Shown here: one piece after another, positions 1 through 6,397 of the stretch
Numbering within the stretch: the stretch's first letter is position 1
How the letters are laid out: each line of letters begins with the position of its first letter
From: JBBDIX01 sp050486225
GTDB taxonomy: Bacteria > Actinomycetota > Nitriliruptoria > Nitriliruptorales > Nitriliruptoraceae
DNA: 6,397 bases
Assembly: GCA_050486225.1 (NCBI GenBank)
Contig: JBJHCV010000025.1
Coordinates: forward strand, 1 to 6,397
Direction of reading: 5' to 3'
Notes under the pieces: generated by a model
Told to the model about the DNA's origin: nothing
The model's database searches: none
Seen by the model: the letters and a program-made list of their open reading frames with translations, nothing else
Made by a program: the position numbers and the translations under genes

Positions 1-1
1 G

Positions 2-121
2 CAGCACCGATCCGACCGCCATGGTGCCCGCGCCGGTCAACGCGAGCCCGCCCGCGAGCAGTCCAGCAACCTGGAGCCCGGTGAGCGCGACCGATCCGGT
101 GCGTCCGGTGGCCGCGCCGAG
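2..121 (-). other. C-terminal anchor region: VALTG motif plus hydrophobic segment, cut by the window edge
   Basis: Residues 2093-2132. After a Gly/Thr-rich stretch (GAATGRTGS) comes VALTG (77-91) and then at least 25 residues with no charged side chain, made of Leu, Ala, Gly, Val, Thr, Met, Ser and a single Gln. This is the layout of a sortase-type sorting signal of high-GC Gram-positives (an LAxTG-like motif, hydrophobic helix, then a short basic tail). The basic tail and the stop codon would lie beyond base 1, so the assignment is incomplete. A second candidate, LALTG (32-46), lies inside the hydrophobic stretch. A plain C-terminal membrane anchor is the alternative. Confidence 0.7.
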
Positions 122-3100
122 TACGAAAGTCGCGGTGCCCGTGCGGTCGTCTCCGCTCACCTCGGCGCCGGTGGCAGTGACCAAAGCGGTGTTGATCATC
201 TCGCCTTCAGCGCTGGCGCCCACCCGTGCGGTCAGGCGCAATGTCGAGGTGGCGTCAGGAGCGATCGCGGCGGCCTGGACACAGGTGACGTTCCGACCGT
301 CGATGGTGCACGTCCAGCCCGAGCCGGAGGAGGCGACCGGGGTGATGCCGGCCGGGAACGTGTCGGTCACCCGCACACCGGTGGCACGGGATGGCCCGTG
401 GTTGGTCACGGTGAGTACGTAGTCGAACTCTTCGCCGCGCGCGGGCTGGCCGTCGATGTCCTTGTCGAGTTCGAGTTCGACCTTCGGGCTGAGCCCGTCG
501 CTGGTCTCATCGGTGTTGTCGTCGTCGTCGAGTTCGGCGTGGCCGATCGGATCGACGGTCACCTCCGCGGTCAGGCTTCCCGATGCTGACAGAGCGACGT
601 CGACGGTCATGGTCATCGTGATCTCATCGCCGACGTCGAGTCCGACACCGGACCAGACGTGGGTCGACGGGTTGTAGCTGCCGACGTCCGGATCGAACCT
701 GCGGTTGGACAGTGCGCTGTCGAGCGAGGTGACCAGCGTCAGCGCGTCGACGTCTTCTGGCCCGGCGTTGCCGACGGTGATCCGGTACCTGCCGGTCGCC
801 CCGGGCACCAGGTCCCTGATCAGTTCGATCGTGACGTTGAGGTCGGTGCCGGCGGTGTTGGTGTCGGTGTCGCTGTCGGTGGTCGGCTGGGGGCCGTTGG
901 CCCCGTCATCGGTGACGGTCACCGTGTTGGTCAGCGAAGTGGTGCCGGTCGGCAGCGGGTCGTCGACGGTGACGGTCAGTTCCAGGGTGACGTCGTCGCC
1001 GGCGGCGAGTTCACCGCCGAGGTTCCAGGTGATCTCGCCGTCGACATGGTTGCCGGCCGGTGACGAGGCGGCGTAGCTGTAGCCGTCGGGCAGCGTGTCG
1101 ACGACCGTGACCCCGGTCGCGCCCTGATCGCCGACGTTGGCGACCAGGATCGTGAACACGTGCGTGTCGCCGACGAGCGCGACCGTGCGCCCGTCGTCCT
1201 TGGTGATGGTCAGCTCCGGTGCGGCGTCGACGTCGACGCCGGCCGTGTCCGTGTTGTTGGACGTGTCGACGTCGTCGGCGTGGGTGACCTCGGCGGCGTT
1301 CATGATCCCGTCGAGCCCGGCCGGCACGGTGTCGTCGAGCCGGATCGTGACGGTGCGCTCGATGATCTGGGTGTCGGAGCCGGCGACGGTGAACGGCGGC
1401 CAGCTGACGACACCGCCGGTCTCTGTGCCGCCGTTGCTGGCGCCGACGAACGTGGTGTTGGCGGGCAGAGTGTCAGTCAGCTCGACGTCGTCAGCGTCCT
1501 CGTCGCCGCGGTTGGTGACCGCCAGCGTGTAGGTGACCGTGTCGCCGGGGGTGATCTCGGCGGCCGACGCCTCCTTGTCGAGCACCAGGTCGATGAACGC
1601 GTCCAGGCTCACGGTTGCGCTGTCGTCGGCGCTGGCGACGTCGGCGCGTCGGTCGCCGTCGTAGGTCGCCACGGCCGTGTTGGTGATTGGTGGCGCCCCG
1701 GCCGGAACCGGGTCGACGATCGTGACCTCGAGCTGCCAGTCGGCGCTGGCGCCGGCCGCCAGGTCGGTGACCGTCCAGGTCACGGTGTGCGAGTCCGCGT
1801 CGTAGTCGACCGTTGCGAACCCACCTGAGCTCGCGACGTACACCAGCTCGTCGGGCAGCTCGTCGACGACCGTGATCGTGTCGGCCTGCCGGGAACCGGT
1901 ATTGGTCACCTCTATCGTGTAGGTGACCGGGTCGCCGGGCTCGACGGTTGTGGCCGAGGTGGACTTGTCCACGTCGACGTCGGGGCCGATCACCGTGAAC
2001 GTGTCGGATGCGGTCACCGGGCCGTAGTCGCGGCCGTCGCCGCCGGGCAGGCTCGTGAACGTCACCGACGCGTCGTTGCCGACGACGTCACCCACGTCGA
2101 TGTCAGCGGCGACGTCGACGTCGAAGGTGATCGTGTGACTGGCGCCCACCGCGAGCGATGCCCCTTCGACGGTCAGCTGCCAGGTGTCGCCACCATCGAT
2201 CGACGCCACCGCCGCGTTCCACCCGTCCGCGTCGATGTTGGTGGGTTCACCGAACAGTGACGCGTCGATGAGGTCGACGAGCTCGATGGTGAACGCGGTC
2301 GTCTCACTGGTCGCCGACGGGTTGGTCACGGTCAGCTCGACGGTGACCGTGTCGGTGGTGGCTGCGCCGGAGGCGTCGTCGGGGTGGGCGTCGGGGAATG
2401 CGAACGACTTGGCGAGTTCGAGTCCGGGTTCGATGATCGTGACGGTCACCCCGTCCGGTGCGTCGAACTGGGCGCCGTCGACGGTGATGCCGACCGTGTT
2501 GGTCAGCGTCGTCGCCGACTCGTTGGAGGCGACGTCGGTCACCACCGCGTCGTAGGTGATCGTGAACCGGTTGGAGATCGGGTCACCGGTGCCGTCGAGC
2601 TGGATGTCGTCGACCTCGACGTCGGCGAAGGTGAACAGCAGCGGACTGCCGCCGGTGCCGCCACTGACCGTCGGTGGGGCCGGGTCGAGCGTTCCGGCGA
2701 AGTCGCCGGTGAGCTCGTCACAAGCCGCCTCGTCGCAGATCGTGACCGAACCGTCGACGTAGTCCAGCCCGTCGCCGGCCAGGTGGTCACGCACGACGAC
2801 CTCGCCGAGGTCGCCCTCGGGCAGGTCGATGACGAGCCGGTAGGTGACGACCTCGCCGATGACGACCTCGGTCCCCGAGGTGTGACCGGCCGAGGTCGCC
2901 ACCAGCGTCTTGGTGATACCGGTGGTGTTGAGGCGGTCGGTGGTGGCGTCGTCGGCGGTGACGGGCACGCCTGCGGTGTCGGAGCCGTCGTCGGTCACCT
3001 CGACCGTGTTGACCAGGTGGGTCGGACCGCCCGGCAGGGTGCCCAACGGGTCGTCGACGGCGACATCGAGGGTGCAGGTGAAGTCGTCGCCGGCGTCGAA

Positions 3101-6100
3101 CTCTTGCGTGAACGTCCAGGTCAACACGCCGACCGCAGAGGTGACGGTGTGCGCCGGGGCGCTGTCACAGTCCTGGTCGACGAAGGTGACCTCGCCGGGC
3201 AGCGTGTCGGTCATCGTCACACCGGTCGCGCCCTGGTCGCCGACGTTGGCGACCGTAATCGTGTAGCGCACGACGTCGCCGGCGTGGATGAGGCCGTCCG
3301 CCGGCTGGAACCCGGCGCCGTCGCCACGGTCGACCTCGGTGGCCGTCTTGTCGATGGTGAACTCGGGCGCCGCATCGAGCACGACCGTGTCGGTGTCGGT
3401 GTGCTCGTCACCGTCGAAGGCCACGGTGGCGGTGTTCGTCAGGTCATCGACGCCGGAAGGCACGGTCGCGTCGACCTCGACCGTCAGGGTGAACACGGCC
3501 GTGTTGGGTGGCTCGCCCTGGGCGACGGCCTCGAGGTCGAATGCGGGCCAGACCACCTCGGTCGCGCTCGACGCGTCCTCGTCGCGTGCCGGGGTCGCTG
3601 AGGCGAAGCTCGTGTGCTCGGCCAGGGTGTCGGTGAGTACCGCCCCTTCGACGTGCTCGTTGCCGGTGTTGGTCACCGTGATCTCGTAGACGACCGCCCC
3701 CCCGGTGCCGACCGATCCGGCAGGCGAGGTGCGCGTCTTGTCGACGACCAGCGCCACGGTGGTGTCGATGGTGACCTCGTGCGTGTCGTCGTTGTCGTCC
3801 GGGTTCAGGTCGTCGCCCCAGGACCCGTCGTCTTCGGCTGCGGCAAGGTTGGCGACGACGTCGCCGTCGGAGCCAGCCACCACCGGATCGACCAGCCCGA
3901 TCGTCACGGTGCGCGTGACATGCTGGCCCGGGTCGAGGCTGCCGAGCTGCCAGGTGATCGTTCCGTTGGCCCCCGCCGTGGCGTCGTAGGCGATGTCCGG
4001 GTCGGGAAGCCCGAGTTGATCGACGTCGAAGGTGACCCGGTCGTCCTCGGGGAGCCGGTCGGTGAGCTCGATTCCGTCGGCACGCCGGCCGCCGACGTTG
4101 GTCACCGTGATCGTGTAGGTCACCGTGCCACCCGGGGCGATGGTGGCCGGCCCTGTCTTGGCCACTACCAGGTCGGGTGCGGTCAGCTGAAGCGTGGCGA
4201 CACCGTCGTCGGTGTAGGCGACCGCAGGGGCGCTGTCGCCGTCGCGCCGCTGGCCCTCGGTGTCGTCGGCGGCGGCCAGGCTCGCCCACCTCACACCCGC
4301 GGTGTTGTCGTGGCCGTGCGGCAGGGTGGTCGGGGCGAGCTGATCGGCGACGTCGCCGCGGACGGTGGCGCGGATCGTGAAGCTCGCTGACGCGCCGTCG
4401 GCGAGCTCGCCGATCGAGAACTCGAGCTCGCCCGCACCCGCATTGCTGCTGTCGGTCCAGCCGGTCTCGACCTCGATGACCGAGACGGTGGCCAGGTCGA
4501 ACACTGCCGCATCGAGCTGGTCGGCTACCACCACGTCGAATGCGGTCAGTCCGGACGTGTTGATCACGTCGATCGTGATCTCGACCGTGTCGTTGGCAGC
4601 CGCGTGCGTGGGCGAGGTGACGAACGACAGATCCCCGTCGGTGTAGCCGGCGACGCCGTCCGGTGCGAGGACGGCGAAGCCCTTGGTGGCCCCGAGCTCG
4701 GGCTCGACGATGTCCACGCTGGCCGAGGCCGGGTCCGAGTCGGTTTCGGCCACGGTCACGATCGCGGTGTTGGTCAGCGTGTCGCCGTGTGTGGTGGCGG
4801 CGATGTCGCGGACGACTGCGTCGTAGGTGATCACGAACGACGACGCCTGCTGGGTGTCGGGCGACGCGGCGACCGTGACGCCCGGACCGCCGCCGTCACC
4901 GGTGTTGCCGTCGAAGGTGATGACGAGGTCGTCGCCGACACCACCAGTCACCTGAGGTGTGCCGAGCGTGCCGTCGAAGTCGGTGTCGAGCCCCTCGGCG
5001 TCCATGCCGACACCGTCGCAGTCGACAGCGGTCACGCAAACCTCCAGCGTGCCGCTGACGTAGGCGAGACCGGTGGGCAGCGCGTCAGTGACCGTGACCG
5101 TCCCGAGATCGCCTTCGGGCAGGGTTACGGTGAGCCAGAACGTGGCGACCTCACCGATCGTGACGTTCGCCCCGGTGGTGTGGGCGGCACTGGTATCGGT
5201 CAGCCACTTGCCGACCGCGGAGATGGCCACGTTGATCGTCGCGTCGTCGGAGTCGGCATAGTCGTTGACCTCACCCGGATCGGCTGGATCACCGGTGCGC
5301 TGCACGTCCAGGCCGGTGTGGTCCGAGGTGGACGGGTCGGTGCCAGGCAGGCTCGTCCAGGTGAGCGCGGCCGTGTTGGTGACCAACCCGCCGTCGGAGG
5401 AACCCACCGCACTTGAAGTCACGACCGCGGAGTAGCTGAACGTCGCCGTAGTGTTCGCCGGGAAGGTGTTCCAGCCTGCCGAGAACTCACCGGTGTCGTG
5501 GGTGGGGCCGGTGTCCGGCACCGGTCCAGCGTCGTGGGTCAACGAGCCGGGGTCGTAGTCCAGGCCGGCCGGCAGCTGGTCGAACAGTGCGACGTCGAAC
5601 GCGTCGACCGAACCGGTGTTGGCCACGGTGATCGTGTAGGTGACCGTGTCATCGGCGTCCGGGGTGGCGTCGTCGACGGTCTTGGTGACCGTCACCGTCG
5701 GTTCGACCACGGTGACCGTGCTCGATACCGCCTGGTCGCCGAGACGGGCGTCGACGGCGTCGCGCAGCTCGGCACGGTTGACGCGGGAGGTTCCGGTCCG
5801 GTTGGCGGTGACGTTGGTGACCGCGGCGTCGAAGGTGAGTGTCAACGTCTCGACGTTCTCGCCGCTGTTGGTCAGAGTGCCCAGGTCGATCGCGACGATC
5901 CGGCCCTGTGAGCTGACCGTGGTCAGGCCGTCGTCGGCGAGGATGTCGTTGAACGTGTCGATCGCCGATTCAGCGAAGTGCGAGCTCGTCAACCCCGGAT
6001 CGGACGCCTCCAGCGAGGTCAGCGCGGAGACTGCGAGCCCGGCATCGAGCTCGTCGCGCAGCACGACCTCGGTCGCCGATGGTGGCACCGACACCACGAC

Positions 6101-6397
6101 CTCGTAGGTCACGACCTCGCCGATCACCACGTCGCTGCCGCCCGTGTGGGCCGCACTGGTGGCGGTGATCGACTTGGCGAGCTCGGGCAGGGCGACGTTG
6201 ACGGTCGCGGTGCGGTCCTCGACCGGGGCGTACGGGGCGGCGCCGGGCGCGGCGGCGTAACCGGTGACGGCCGCGTCGTTGACGATGACCTGACCCATGT
6301 CGACGTCGGCGTCGACCTCGAGCACGTAGGTGATGACCGCGACGTTGGCACCCGAGGTGTCGTCGAAGGCCGCGATCGCGCCCTGGGACGGGTCGGC
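2..6397 (-). CDS. Giant DUF11-repeat, isopeptide-type surface protein, C-terminal part; partial at both ends
   Basis: The frame is open for 2,132 codons with no stop; neither the start codon nor the stop codon is in the window, so no signal peptide or ribosome binding site can be judged. The translation is a string of 14 complete beta-sandwich modules plus the end of another, all with DUF11 hallmarks: a first strand ending in Lys, then G-d-x-V-x-Y-t-i-x-V-x-N-x-G, a D-x-L-P turn, a W in mid-domain and an L-x-N-t-a strand. Composition is that of a secreted wall protein: very rich in Thr, Val, Asp, Gly and Ala, 14 Lys and 8 Cys in total. The last 40 residues look like a sorting or membrane anchor. 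Proteins of this family are usually annotated as DUF11 or isopeptide-forming fimbrial proteins. A structural or adhesive role at the cell surface is inferred; no enzymatic domain is visible. The full gene must be longer than 6.4 kb. No frame break was found. Confidence 0.93.
122..484 (-). other. Module C8: last DUF11 repeat
   Basis: Residues 1972-2092. VELELDKDIDG, EEFDYVLTVTNHGPSRATG, VRVTDTFPAGITPVAS, GWTCTIDGRNVTCVQ and MINTALVTATG. The candidate triad is K1979, D2012 and N2069. C2030 and C2039 flank a short hairpin, a Cys pattern common in DUF11 units of actinobacterial proteins. K1972, just before the first strand, is the only lysine in the window outside the conserved position. The module runs directly into the anchor region, without a long Pro/Thr-rich stalk. 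Confidence 0.88.
485..847 (-). other. Module C7: degenerate DUF11 repeat without Lys/Asp/Asn triad
   Basis: Residues 1851-1971. The fold markers remain: TGRYRITVGNAGP, a W at HVWSGVGLDVGDE in the usual mid-module place, and an LTAEVTV strand. Three otherwise invariant positions differ: there is no lysine in the module (an Arg, R1861, is nearest), the D-x-L-P Asp is replaced by Thr (T1890), and the Asn of L-T-N-T is replaced by Ala (A1944). The first loop is also shorter. It ends in an acidic run containing four Asp codons in a row (518-529). It has no counterpart in the duplicated cassette. Confidence 0.8.
848..1222 (-). other. Module C6: DUF11 repeat
   Basis: Residues 1726-1850. APELTITKDDG, LVGDTHVFTILVANVGDQG, VTVVDTLPDGYSY, ITWNLGGELAAGDD and TSLTNTVTVTDDG. 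The candidate triad is K1733, D1767 and N1824. It lacks the two cysteines and the long first loop of its counterpart C3. It ends in a Thr/Asp-rich linker with alternating aspartates (DSDTDTN, residues 1841-1847). Confidence 0.87.
1085..1145 (-). repeat. Direct repeat copy 2 (in C6), paired with 3194-3254 (in C3)
   Basis: The second copy of the 61-base repeat, encoding the equivalent turn in module C6. It lies about 2.1 kb from the first copy, which equals the length of one A-B-C-C-C cassette, so recombination between the two would remove or add exactly one cassette in frame. Confidence 0.85.
1223..1594 (-). other. Module C5: DUF11 repeat with W-P-x-F variant
   Basis: Residues 1602-1725. IDLVLDKEAS, ITPGDTVTYTLAVTNRGD, VELTDTLPANTTFVG, VVSWPPFTVAG and DGIMNAAEVTHADD. 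The candidate triad is K1608, D1642 and N1700. It is the counterpart of C2, and its junction with the next module (VDVDAAPELTI) mirrors the C2-C3 junction (VVLDAAPEFTI). Confidence 0.87.
1595..1984 (-). other. Module C4: DUF11 repeat
   Basis: Residues 1472-1601. PDVDVDKST, VEPGDPVTYTIEVTNTGS, ITVVDELPDELVYVAS, VTWTVTDLAAGAS and PITNTAVATYDGD. The candidate triad is K1478, D1512 and N1573. Lys-to-Asp spacing is 34 residues, the same as in C5, C6 and B1. Confidence 0.87.
1985..2428 (-). other. Module B3: B-type repeat with SLPG ending
   Basis: Residues 1324-1471. PGLELAKSFAFPDA, DTVTVELTVTNPS, IELVDLIDASLF, LTVEGASLAVGASHTITFDV and GNDASVTFTSLPG. The candidate triad is K1330, D1375 and N1441. 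The VDLIDASLF turn lacks the Pro of D-x-L-P and resembles the ADQLDAAVF of B2, a shared trait of the B modules that follow A2 and A3. Confidence 0.75.
2429..2923 (-). other. Module A3: A-type repeat with cysteine pair
   Basis: Residues 1159-1323. GITKTLVATSAGHT, VVIGEVVTYRLVIDLPEGDLG, VVVRDHLAGDGLDYVDGS, then a CDEAAC loop (C1221, C1226), a Pro/Gly-rich middle, RFTITYDAVVTD and TLTNTVGITV, ending in TIIE. The candidate triad is K1163, D1204 and N1300. It opens the second copy of the cassette and matches A2 along its length, including the position of the cysteine loop just after the Y-V-x-G strand. Confidence 0.8.
2924..3370 (-). other. Module C3: DUF11 repeat with one cysteine pair
   Basis: Residues 1010-1158. 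APEFTIDKT, a longer first loop (GDGAGFQPADG), then VVRYTITVANVGDQGATG, VTMTDTLPGEVTF, LTWTFTQEFDAGDDFTC and THLVNTVEVTDDG. The candidate triad is K1017, D1064 and N1130. C1077 and C1108 could form a disulfide within the module. The run ANVGDQGATGVT is identical in C6, and the DNA there is also nearly identical. Confidence 0.85.
3194..3254 (-). repeat. Direct repeat copy 1 (in C3), paired with 1085-1145 (in C6)
   Basis: This 61-base stretch matches 1085-1145 with 8 differences counted by hand; the inner 33 bases (3222-3254 against 1113-1145) differ at one position. It encodes the ANVGDQGATGVT strand-turn of module C3. Both copies are in the same orientation and the same codon phase. Confidence 0.85.
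3371..3757 (-). other. Module C2: DUF11 repeat with W-P-x-F variant
   Basis: Residues 881-1009. ALVVDKT, GGAVVYEITVTNTGN, VLTDTLAEHTSFAS, VVWPAFDLEA and DDLTNTATVAFDGD. The candidate triad is K887, D923 and N988. The W-P-x-F step in mid-module is shared only with C5, as is the TVPxG run before the Asn strand; this pairs the two as equivalent members of the duplicated cassette. A run of seven G on the coding strand (3697-3703) falls in its GTGGA loop without breaking the frame. Confidence 0.85.
3758..4177 (-). other. Module C1: DUF11 repeat
   Basis: Residues 741-880. A textbook DUF11 unit: PDLVVAKTG, IAPGGTVTYTITVTNVGG, IELTDRLPEDD, ITWQLGSLDPG, and VVANLAAAEDDG. The candidate triad is K747, D780 and N850. 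It corresponds to C4 in the second cassette, sharing the RRAD/RQAD step after VTNxG and a VTI...VDPV strand. Near its end is an acidic stretch, DDLNPDDNDD. Confidence 0.85.
4178..4702 (-). other. Module B2: long B-type repeat
   Basis: Residues 566-740, the longest B module. It begins PELGATKGFAV, has an insertion before the DTVEITIDVINTSG strand, then VVADQLDAAVF, LEFSIGELADG and DNTAGVRWASL in place of the usual SLPG ending. The candidate triad is K572, D626 and N698. The Lys-to-Asp distance (54 residues) is the longest of all modules because of the insertion, which is a Gly/Asp-containing loop around residues 580-600. Confidence 0.75.
4703..5221 (-). other. Module A2: A-type repeat with cysteine pair
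   Basis: Residues 393-565. It starts VGKWLTDTSAAHT, then VTIGEVATFWLTVTLPEGDLG, a VTVTDALPTGLAYVSGTL stretch and a CVTAVDC loop (C454, C460). After a Gly/Asp-rich middle come FVITYDAVVRD and LTNTAIVTV. The candidate triad is K397, D438 and N543. This is the first module of the first copy of the duplicated A-B-C-C-C cassette. Its closest relative in the window is A3. Confidence 0.8.
5222..5701 (-). other. Module B1: B-type repeat with SLPG ending
   Basis: Residues 233-392. First strand PTVTVTK, then DTVTYTITVANTGS, FDQLPAGLDY, and the strand TNTAALTWTSLPG. The end carries QRTG and NDYADSD before the last strand ATINV. The candidate triad is K239, D273 and N341. Together with A1 it makes a 320-residue A-B pair, which is here followed directly by another A module without any C modules between. 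Confidence 0.78.
5702..6181 (-). other. Module A1: divergent A-type (IGEV) repeat
   Basis: Residues 73-232. It opens with LAKSITATSAAHT and VVIGEVVTYEV, the A signature. The middle differs from A2 and A3: the PEGDLG turn is replaced by PPSATEV, the cysteine pair is absent, and a stretch around residues 139-160 (HFAESAIDTFNDIL) looks more helical than the rest. The candidate triad is K75, D115 and N207; the Asn lies in SRVNRAEL rather than the usual LTNTA, so its alignment is less certain. The module ends in VTVVE, directly before B1. Confidence 0.72.
6182..6397 (-). other. Module B0: C-terminal end of a B-type repeat
   Basis: Residues 1-72 of the visible protein. They match the last third of module B3: an ITYVLEVDADVD strand, then VNDAAVTGY and AAAPG where B3 has GNDASVTF and SLPG, then a DRTATVNV strand leading straight into the first strand of A1. 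N40 is the equivalent of the conserved Asn. The start of this module, with its Lys and Asp, lies outside the window, showing that the repeat array continues towards the N-terminus. Confidence 0.7.

Noticed and set aside
518..529. A tandem trinucleotide repeat that could be a variable locus
   Set aside because: It holds only four GAC codons, too few to suggest an unstable repeat; it is part of an acidic linker.
2384..3601. A 405-codon open frame on the plus strand, with similar ones at 659-1063, 1160-1828, 3614-4390 and 4604-5416
   Set aside because: These lie in exact codon register opposite the minus-strand gene. Because the real gene uses no TTA or CTA codons, this antisense frame stays open until a TCA serine codon; each of these frames ends at such a TCA. 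The translations are Val/Gly/Asp/Arg-rich mirror images of Asp/Thr/Val/Ala/Gly codons without any domain.
3444..4289. A 281-codon minus-strand open frame rich in Arg, Gly and His
   Set aside because: It overlaps modules C1 and C2 in another frame, and its Arg/Gly/His-rich translation is the usual product of shifted high-GC codons. The C1 and C2 frame is clearly the real one.
1085..5648. Recurring short motifs that might suggest a CRISPR array or DNA-level repeats
   Set aside because: The recurrences (for example the codons of VTYTITVTN) are spaced one module apart, stay in codon phase and vary mainly at synonymous or conservative sites. They reflect protein repeats.
2..6397. A possible frameshift or broken gene, because no long complete open frame matches the DUF11 repeats
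   Set aside because: The frame was translated codon by codon across the window and no stop or phase change was found. The gene lacks a start and stop here only because it extends past both edges.
1..6397. Promoters, terminators, tRNA or other RNA genes, and insertion-sequence ends
   Set aside because: The sequence is continuous coding DNA. I saw no clear hairpin followed by a T run, no RNA-like segment and no terminal inverted repeats.

Overview
The whole window lies inside one protein-coding gene on the minus strand. One reading frame (plus-strand triplets starting at positions 2, 5, 8 ... 6395) has no stop codon in 2,132 codons, so the gene enters at base 6397 and leaves at base 2. Neither its start nor its stop is in view. 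There is no intergenic DNA, so no promoter, terminator, RNA gene, mobile element or CRISPR array can be supported.

The protein is a giant extracellular repeat protein built from DUF11-type (conserved repeat domain, B_ant_repeat) beta-sandwich modules. I name the modules A, B and C. From N- to C-terminus (right to left in the window) the order is: end of B0, A1, B1, A2, B2, C1, C2, C3, A3, B3, C4, C5, C6, C7, C8, then a C-terminal tail. A modules (160-173 residues) carry a TSAxHTxGxxVxIGEV signature. B modules (148-175 residues) often end in NTAxxxWxSLPG. C modules are classic DUF11 units of about 121-149 residues (GdtVtYtitVtNxG ... DtLP ... LtNta). The five-module cassette A-B-C-C-C occurs twice in tandem. 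The tail has a VALTG motif followed by a hydrophobic stretch that runs to the window edge, as in a sortase-type wall anchor or a C-terminal membrane anchor.

The most interesting observation is residue-level. The 2,132 residues contain only 14 lysines, and 13 of them sit at the same place, in the first strand of 13 of the 14 complete modules. Those 13 modules also share an Asp (in the D-x-L-P position) and an Asn (in the LtNta strand). The remaining module, C7, has lost Lys, Asp and Asn together. This pattern suggests intramolecular Lys-Asn isopeptide bonds with an acidic catalyst, as known in pilins and Gram-positive adhesins.

Organism: G+C is high (roughly two thirds by eye), codons strongly prefer G or C in third position, and the C-terminus resembles the LAxTG-like signals of high-GC Gram-positives. 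This suggests an actinomycete-type bacterium, possibly of the Acidimicrobiia. That is inference from composition and protein type, not proof.
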